From contig JACKJI010000016.1 in NCBI GenBank assembly GCA_020638035.1, positions 1-45,628 on the forward strand: DNA of 45,628 nt, read 5' to 3'. The stretch comes from Hyphomicrobiaceae bacterium. Lineage in GTDB: Bacteria; Pseudomonadota; Alphaproteobacteria; Rhizobiales; Hyphomicrobiaceae. Both the position numbers and the translations under genes were made by a program. Shown here piece after piece: positions 40,885 to 45,628 of the stretch (the first letter of the stretch is position 1; each line of letters starts with the position of its first letter). The notes under the pieces were generated by a model. The model searched no databases and had not been told where the DNA came from. It saw nothing but the letters and a program-made list of their open reading frames with translations.

Positions 40885-42150
40885 CTAGCCCTCCGCGCCG
40901 CTGTCGCCATTCTCGATCTGCGCGGCCGACGCCTTACCCTGCTCAAGCAGGACTCGAGCGCCCGCGCCATGGCGGGCGGAGGCCCGCAGCTTCTCGCTTT
41001 CCGATTTGAGCTGGCCGCACGCCGCCAGGATGTCGCGGCCACGCGGCGTGCGTACCGGGCTCGCATATCCGGCGCGGTTGATGACGTCGGCGAACGCCTC
41101 GATCGCCTCCCAGTCCGAGCATTCGTAGGTCGATCCGGGCCAAGGATTGAATGGAATGAGGTTGATCTTGGCGGGAATGCCCTTCAGTAGCCGCACCAGT
41201 GCCCTGGCATCGGCGAGGGAATCGTTGACGCCCTTCAGCATCACATACTCGAAGGTGATGCGGCGCGCATTGGAGAGCCCGGGATAACTGCGGCAAGCCT
41301 CAAGCAGCTCCGCAATCGGATAGCGCCTGTTGATCGGCACCAGCACGTCGCGCAGCTCGTCCGTGACCGCATGCAGCGAGATGGCGAGCATGGTACCGGC
41401 CTCAGCACCCCAGCGGGCGATCTCTGGCACAACGCCCGAGGTCGACAGCGTAATGCGGCGCTTCGACAAGGACAGTCCCTCGCCGTCGGCCGCCACTTCC
41501 ATCGCTGTCTTGACGTTGTCGAAATTGTAGAGCGGCTCGCCCATGCCCATCAGCACGACGTTGGTGATCTTACGCTCGGTGGTGGGCAAGAGTCGTCCGT
41601 CTCCCGGCGGCTCCGCACCCGGCCAGTCGCCAATGCGATCGCGCGCGAGCAGGATCTGCCCGACGATCTCTTCGGCCTCGAGATTGCGCACCAGCCGCTG
41701 CGTGCCGGTATGGCAGAACGTGCACGTCAGCGTGCAGCCTACTTGGCTTGAAATGCACAGCGTGCCGCGGTCTTCCTCAGGGATATAGACGCACTCGATC
41801 TCCGGCGCCCGCACTTCGTGCCCGCGCTTGGGTAACCGCAGCAGCCATTTGCGCGTACCATCAATCGAGACCTGCTCGGTGACGATCTCCAGGCGGTCGA
41901 GCGTATAGGCAGCGGCGAGCTTCGCCCGCACCTCCTTTGAGACATCCGTCATGTCATCAAACGAGGTGACGCCGCGCACATAGATCCAGCTCCACAGCTG
42001 GTTGACGCGCATGCGAATCTGCTTGTCAGGAACACCGATCTGCCGCAGTGCGTCGCCTAGTCGCGCGCGGTCGAGCCCGGCGAGCGAGAGCCGGCCAACG
42101 CGGGCGGGATGCGTGGCGGTATTGGATGCGGTATCAACGACAAGGACCAT
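40885..42150 (-). CDS. rlmN: Dual-specificity 23S rRNA/tRNA adenine-C2 methyltransferase RlmN
   Basis: Radical-SAM enzyme that methylates A2503 of 23S rRNA and A37 of some tRNAs. From the ATG at 42150 it has 421 residues. The iron-sulfur motif CTLTCTFC gives Cys139, Cys143 and Cys146. NVVLMGMGEPLYNFDNVKTAM, ITLSTSGVVPEI, LAISLHAVTDELRDVLVPINRRYPI and the C-terminal RGRDILAACGQL, with the second catalytic Cys, are all RlmN hallmarks. A TTG at 42171 would add 7 residues. Followed closely by the four-helix membrane gene. Confidence 0.97.
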   Translation of the reverse strand: MVLVVDTASNTATHPARVGRLSLAGLDRARLGDALRQIGVPDKQIRMRVNQLWSWIYVRGVTSFDDMTDVSKEVRAKLAAAYTLDRLEIVTEQVSIDGTRKWLLRLPKRGHEVRAPEIECVYIPEEDRGTLCISSQVGCTLTCTFCHTGTQRLVRNLEAEEIVGQILLARDRIGDWPGAEPPGDGRLLPTTERKITNVVLMGMGEPLYNFDNVKTAMEVAADGEGLSLSKRRITLSTSGVVPEIARWGAEAGTMLAISLHAVTDELRDVLVPINRRYPIAELLEACRSYPGLSNARRITFEYVMLKGVNDSLADARALVRLLKGIPAKINLIPFNPWPGSTYECSDWEAIEAFADVINRAGYASPVRTPRGRDILAACGQLKSESEKLRASARHGAGARVLLEQGKASAAQIENGDSGAEG

Positions 42151-42348
42151 GGGGCGGAAGCGGTTTTCCAATGGTGACGGGTGGCTGCGACGCCCCTATC
42201 TATCGTGCTTTCAGCGCGCCCGCAAACCGGGACGGCGGTCGCGGCCGGCAGATGCGTCATCAATTGACATAGGATGGCAGTCGATGGCTGTCATCACAGT
42301 TGCCTGCCGGGCAGCGCCGGCACAGCCACAGCAACCAAGGGCACGGCC

Positions 42349-42771
42349 ATGCAATACGTCTCAAGCCGATCGATGCTTTCGGTTCTCACGTCCCGCCGAG
42401 GCCGCTGGTTCGTACCGTTCGCCATCCTCCTGGCACTGACATTGATCCTGACGGTGGCCGGTAGCATCGCCGTTTTGCAAGCCGCCCATGCCGACGAGAT
42501 CGGGCGCGGCGAGCAACTGGCCAAGCGACTTTGCGCCGTCTGCCACCTCAACCCCGGTCAGGGTGAGAAAACCGGGCCCGGCACGATACCGGGCTTCGTC
42601 GCCGTGGCGCGACGGGAGGGTCAGACGCTTGAAGGCATCGTCGACTGGCTCACTTCGGTGCCGCCGATGATGCCCAATCACCATCTCAGCCAGGACGAGA
42701 TGCATGCTTTGGCATTCTACATCCTGTCGCTGCGCGATGCCGACGCGGGCCAACCCAGCCCCGGACAATAG
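42349..42771 (+). CDS. Membrane-anchored class I c-type cytochrome
   Basis: 140-residue protein from the ATG at 42349. A transmembrane anchor lies at about 21-45 (FVPFAILLALTLILTVAGSIAVL), followed by one heme-c domain with CAVCH (Cys62, Cys65, His66) and a distal Met in VPPMMPNH (107 or 108). The C-terminal helix HLSQDEMHALAFYILSLRD is typical. The domain is exported and probably carries electrons near a membrane complex; the partner is unknown. Its stop is only 5 bases from the convergent ABC ATPase stop. Confidence 0.88.
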   Translation: MQYVSSRSMLSVLTSRRGRWFVPFAILLALTLILTVAGSIAVLQAAHADEIGRGEQLAKRLCAVCHLNPGQGEKTGPGTIPGFVAVARREGQTLEGIVDWLTSVPPMMPNHHLSQDEMHALAFYILSLRDADAGQPSPGQ

Positions 42772-42776
42772 CAGCA

Positions 42777-43466
42777 TCAGACGATCCGCCCGTCGACGAT
42801 ACGCACATGCCGGTCGGCACGTTCGGCAAGCTCCAAGTCGTGCGTCACCATGACGATAGCGCTCCCGGTCTCGTCGACAAGCCTGCGAAAGATCGCAAGC
42901 ACCTGTTCGCTCGACTTGGAGTCGAGGTTGCCGGTCGGTTCGTCGGCGAGGATGACCTTGGGCGTGTTGGCCAAGGCGCGGGCAATGGCGACGCGCTGAC
43001 GCTGGCCACCGGAAAGCTGGCCCGGCAGCTTGTTCATGTGGTCGTGCAGACCGAGTGATGCCAGCAGCGTGCGTGCTCGCTCTTGCATGGCATGCTGGTC
43101 AAGCTCCGCCAGGGCCCGCATCGGCAGCATCACGTTGGCAAGTGCAGTGAACTCCGGCAGCAGGAAATGGAACTGGAAGACGAATCCGATGAGCGACAGC
43201 CGCATGTGCGCCCGTGCCCGCTCGTCGAGCTTATTGACCGGCTGCCCCTGGATGAAGACGTCGCCACTGCTGGGCACGTCAAGCAACCCCAGCAGATAAA
43301 GCAGCGAACTTTTTCCCGAGCCGGACGGCCCAGTGATCGAGACGAACTCGCCTGGAAAGATCGACATGTCGATGTCACGCACCAGCGTCGTCACGACGCC
43401 GTCGCCGATCGTCTTGGTTACCGACTTGAGCGCTATGACCGGTGAGGCGCCCGCGTTCGCCGTCAT
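42777..43466 (-). CDS. ABC transporter ATPase (MacB/LolD type)
   Basis: 229-residue ATPase from the ATG at 43466. Walker A is GPSGSGKSS, with the Q-loop region IGFVFQFHFLLPEFTALANVMLP, the signature LSGGQRQRVAIARALA and Walker B VILADEPTGNLDSKSS. The FQ-FHLLPEFTALENV-type segment and TGNLDS are typical of LolD/MacB/FtsE ATPases, which drive mechanotransmission rather than uptake. The ATG overlaps the stop of the permease gene in ATGA. The frame stays open to 43655, but that part is not conserved. Together with the permease and adaptor it makes a tripartite exporter. Confidence 0.92.
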   Translation of the reverse strand: MTANAGASPVIALKSVTKTIGDGVVTTLVRDIDMSIFPGEFVSITGPSGSGKSSLLYLLGLLDVPSSGDVFIQGQPVNKLDERARAHMRLSLIGFVFQFHFLLPEFTALANVMLPMRALAELDQHAMQERARTLLASLGLHDHMNKLPGQLSGGQRQRVAIARALANTPKVILADEPTGNLDSKSSEQVLAIFRRLVDETGSAIVMVTHDLELAERADRHVRIVDGRIV

Positions 43467-44698
43467 GACGCGCCTCGGATGATCTCGACGGGATGCTGAC
43501 GGGCGGCCTTTCGCGCGGGCAGGTATCCGGCGATCGCCGAGGCGGTCAACGCCACGAGTGCCGCCAGCGCGTAGTGCTTTGGCGTGTAGTAGAGCGGCAG
43601 ATGCGTTGCATCCATGAACGGGCTTTTGAATTCTATCGTTCCGAGCAGCGAGCACAGCGCGTATCCGAGCACCCAGCCCAGCACCGTGCCGGCCAGCCCG
43701 ATCAACAGCGCCTCGATGAGGAAGATGCGGCGCACGGTGCCCTCGGTGAAGCCCAGCGATTTGAGGATGGCGATATCGCGCGTCTTTTCGTGCGTGATCG
43801 TGGATATGATGTTGTAGGTCCCGAATGAAGCGACGAGGAGGATCGCGCCGACCACGGTGTACATGATGAAATTGCGGATCTCGAAGGCCGACAGGAGATC
43901 CTCGTTGGCCTCCTGCCAGGACACGGACTTGTATCCCGTTTGCGCCTCGATGCGACCCGCAACAGACATGGCCTGCATGATGTCGGCGACGCGGATGCGC
44001 ATGGCGTTGATGATGCCGGTCTGACCAGCCAGGATCTGCGCGGTCTTGATCAGCGTGTAAGCCTGCGTCTCGTCGGACTGGGCAATACCGGAGTGGAACA
44101 GGGCGACGACCGTGCAGGACATTACCTCGCCGCGGCCCGACGCAAGCGCAATGGTATTGCCGATGCGCGCACCGATCTTCTGCGCCAGCTTGTCGCCGAT
44201 GATGATGGCGTTCGACGACTTGTAGAGGGCATCGAGGTCACCGCCGCGAACCTGGGTCGGCAGCTTCGAGACATAGCGCTCGCGGCGGGGATCGACGCCG
44301 ATGACACTTGCCGCGGTGTCGCGTCCTGCGTAGCGGATCACTGCCCGGGTCTCGACGGATGGCGCGACCGCACCGTTCAGCCAACCTTCCAGCTCGGCCA
44401 TGATGGCGTAAGGGTTCTTGATGCCAGGCCGCGTCTCCGGTGTTCTCAAGCCCGAAATGGCGATGGTGTCAAAGGCGTCCTCGGCCGGCTGGCGTGGCGG
44501 GCTGCGACGCTCGTCGTTCATCGTGATATGCGGCAAGCTATCGACAAGCTGGCTGACGAAGTCGCGCTGCGAGCCCTCCATCAGCGAGGCCATCATGACC
44601 GAGAAGCCGACGCCCATGGCCACGCCGAGCAGACCGACGAGGGTCTGCCTCAAGCGCGAGCGCACATGCGTGACGGCAATGTCGATGACGAGGTTCAT
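43463..44698 (-). CDS. ABC transporter permease (FtsX/MacB type)
   Basis: 411-residue permease with four transmembrane helices in the MacB pattern: one near the N-terminus (LLGVAMGVGFSVMMASLM), a large periplasmic domain (about 45-270), then three near the C-terminus. Conserved text includes FSVMMASLMEGSQRDFVSQL, YTVVGAILLVASFGTYNIISTITHEKTRDIAILKSLGFTEGTVRRIFLIEALLIGLAGTVLG and PARKAARQHPVEIIRG. Start and stop both overlap neighbours by ATGA, so it is translated with the adaptor and the ATPase. Cargo unknown. Confidence 0.9.
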   Translation of the reverse strand: MNLVIDIAVTHVRSRLRQTLVGLLGVAMGVGFSVMMASLMEGSQRDFVSQLVDSLPHITMNDERRSPPRQPAEDAFDTIAISGLRTPETRPGIKNPYAIMAELEGWLNGAVAPSVETRAVIRYAGRDTAASVIGVDPRRERYVSKLPTQVRGGDLDALYKSSNAIIIGDKLAQKIGARIGNTIALASGRGEVMSCTVVALFHSGIAQSDETQAYTLIKTAQILAGQTGIINAMRIRVADIMQAMSVAGRIEAQTGYKSVSWQEANEDLLSAFEIRNFIMYTVVGAILLVASFGTYNIISTITHEKTRDIAILKSLGFTEGTVRRIFLIEALLIGLAGTVLGWVLGYALCSLLGTIEFKSPFMDATHLPLYYTPKHYALAALVALTASAIAGYLPARKAARQHPVEIIRGAS

Positions 44699-45628
44699 TG
44701 CCGGTCAGCTGCTTTTCTGCGCACCTTGGCGCCGTCCGCGAGGCCGCCGGCATAGGGTGACACGACGACATCGCCGGCATTCAGCCCCTTGCGAATCTCG
44801 ACTGACCCGGCACCACGGATCCCAGTCTCGACTGCTGTCGTCACGATCCTGCCGCCCTCAATCCGCTGCACTTTCTTTTCGAGAACAGCTTCCGCTGGTA
44901 TCAGCACGGCATTTTCGGATTGGCCGACGATGATGTTCGCCTCGACACTCATGCCGATTCTGAGCGGCGTATCATCGGGCAGCAAGATGTAGACGCGGAA
45001 CGTCTTGGTCTGCGGATCCCCCTTGGGTGTGATCCGTTCGACCTCGCCGGTCAGCGGCGCGCCGACGTGTCCCTCGTGCCGCAGGAGTGTCTTCTGCCCC
45101 TTGGCGACCCTGAAGATGTCTTCCTCGTTGACCTCGGCGCTGATGCGCAGCGGTCGCTCCTGACCGACCCAGAACAGTGTGCTCGTGGCGCTCGTATCGG
45201 CGACCTCACCGACTTCACCATCACGCCGCAGCACCACACCATCGATGGGCGCGCGCAAGGTGAGATCGGTGATCCGGTCCTTCTGTGCGGCAATGCGTGC
45301 TTCCTGCTCTCGCACCTGCGTCTGCTTCTCCTCAAGCGACGTGCGCGAGACGATGTTGCGCTCAACCAGCGTGGTGGTGCGTGCTACATCATCATGGAGC
45401 CGCGCCAGCCGCGCCTCGAGTTCGGACAGAACCGCGCGTTCCTCGATGTCGTCGAGCCGCGCCAGCACGTCACCCTTCTTCACGGCGGCTCCCTCGCAGG
45501 GACACATTTCAACGATCCGCTTGCGCTGCAGTGCCGTTACCTTGGCCCAGTAGACGGGTTCCACGACGCCCGTCGCATAGACGACCTCAGCCGCATCGCC
45601 GACGCGCGCAACGGCGCTGCCGACCTCG
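44695..45628 (-). CDS. Periplasmic adaptor (HlyD/MacA-like), 5' end beyond the window
   Basis: Membrane-fusion adaptor for the ABC exporter. The frame is open to the right edge, so the N-terminus (signal anchor) is missing; about 311 residues are visible. The lipoyl/barrel region begins YATGVVEPVYWAKVTALQRKRI, then VKKGDVLARLDD, a coiled-coil hairpin (SELEARLARLHDDVARTTTLVERNIVSRTSLEEKQTQVREQEARIAAQKDRI), LRAPIDGVVLRRDGEVGEV and a beta-barrel segment with VEANIIVGQSENAVLIPAEAV. A GTG at 45564 would give 289 residues, but the upstream residues fit the family and continue past the edge. Its stop overlaps the permease start. Confidence 0.88.
   Translation of the reverse strand, partial: EVGSAVARVGDAAEVVYATGVVEPVYWAKVTALQRKRIVEMCPCEGAAVKKGDVLARLDDIEERAVLSELEARLARLHDDVARTTTLVERNIVSRTSLEEKQTQVREQEARIAAQKDRITDLTLRAPIDGVVLRRDGEVGEVADTSATSTLFWVGQERPLRISAEVNEEDIFRVAKGQKTLLRHEGHVGAPLTGEVERITPKGDPQTKTFRVYILLPDDTPLRIGMSVEANIIVGQSENAVLIPAEAVLEKKVQRIEGGRIVTTAVETGIRGAGSVEIRKGLNAGDVVVSPYAGGLADGAKVRRKAADRQ

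Overview
The window looks like a chromosomal segment of a GC-rich alphaproteobacterium of the order Hyphomicrobiales (Rhizobiales). The evidence is a Porin_2-type porin, a b/b' type F-ATPase Fo operon kept apart from F1, the gene order comM-like / gshB / yraN / rsmI / lpoA-like, the HNH - carboxylesterase - alkA - gluQ neighbourhood, and a CtrA-type box. I assign no genus. I see no tRNA, rRNA, CRISPR array, phage or insertion sequence.

Left part (about 1.8-13.3 kb, minus strand): urea uptake and urea hydrolysis genes lie in one long probable transcription unit, urtA-urtB-urtC-urtD-orf92-urtE-ureD-ureA-orf88-ureB-ureC-ureE-ureF-ureG. A textbook -24/-12 sigma-54 promoter precedes urtA, which fits control by nitrogen supply. 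UrtABCDE would import urea, UreABC would split it to ammonia and CO2, and UreDEFG would load the nickel centre. Two small uncharacterised proteins are embedded in the unit. A porin (55-1374) follows on the same strand.

About 10.1-17.6 kb: reading frames break repeatedly. The 3' third of urtA, the 5' 40% of urtB, the urtB/urtC junction, the distal part of smc and probably the first codons of atpI are frameshifted, although family-specific residues can still be followed across frames. Genes on either side are clean. Either this stretch is poor-quality sequence or these genes have recently decayed; the sequence alone cannot decide.

Middle (17.6-27.9 kb): the Fo operon atpI-atpB-atpE-atpF'-atpF, with a strong hairpin after atpE and a histidine-rich loop in AtpB. 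It is followed by a comM/yifB-like ATPase, glutathione synthetase, a small coiled-coil gene behind a CtrA box, yraN-rsmI, a divergent LpoA-like lipoprotein and an AEC-family transporter.

Right part (27.9-45.6 kb): an HNH nuclease, a carboxylesterase, an AlkA-type glycosylase, glutamyl-Q tRNA(Asp) synthetase, two DUF1287 paralogues, argG, a four-cysteine Lys/Ala/Pro-rich secreted protein followed by a clear terminator, three uncharacterised proteins including two related membrane proteins, rlmN, a membrane-anchored c-type cytochrome and a MacAB/LolCD-like ABC exporter operon. The adaptor gene of that operon runs off the right edge. Short dispersed repeats of about 40-50 bp with GAGCRYG...CRYGCTC ends occur in at least three intergenic spaces.
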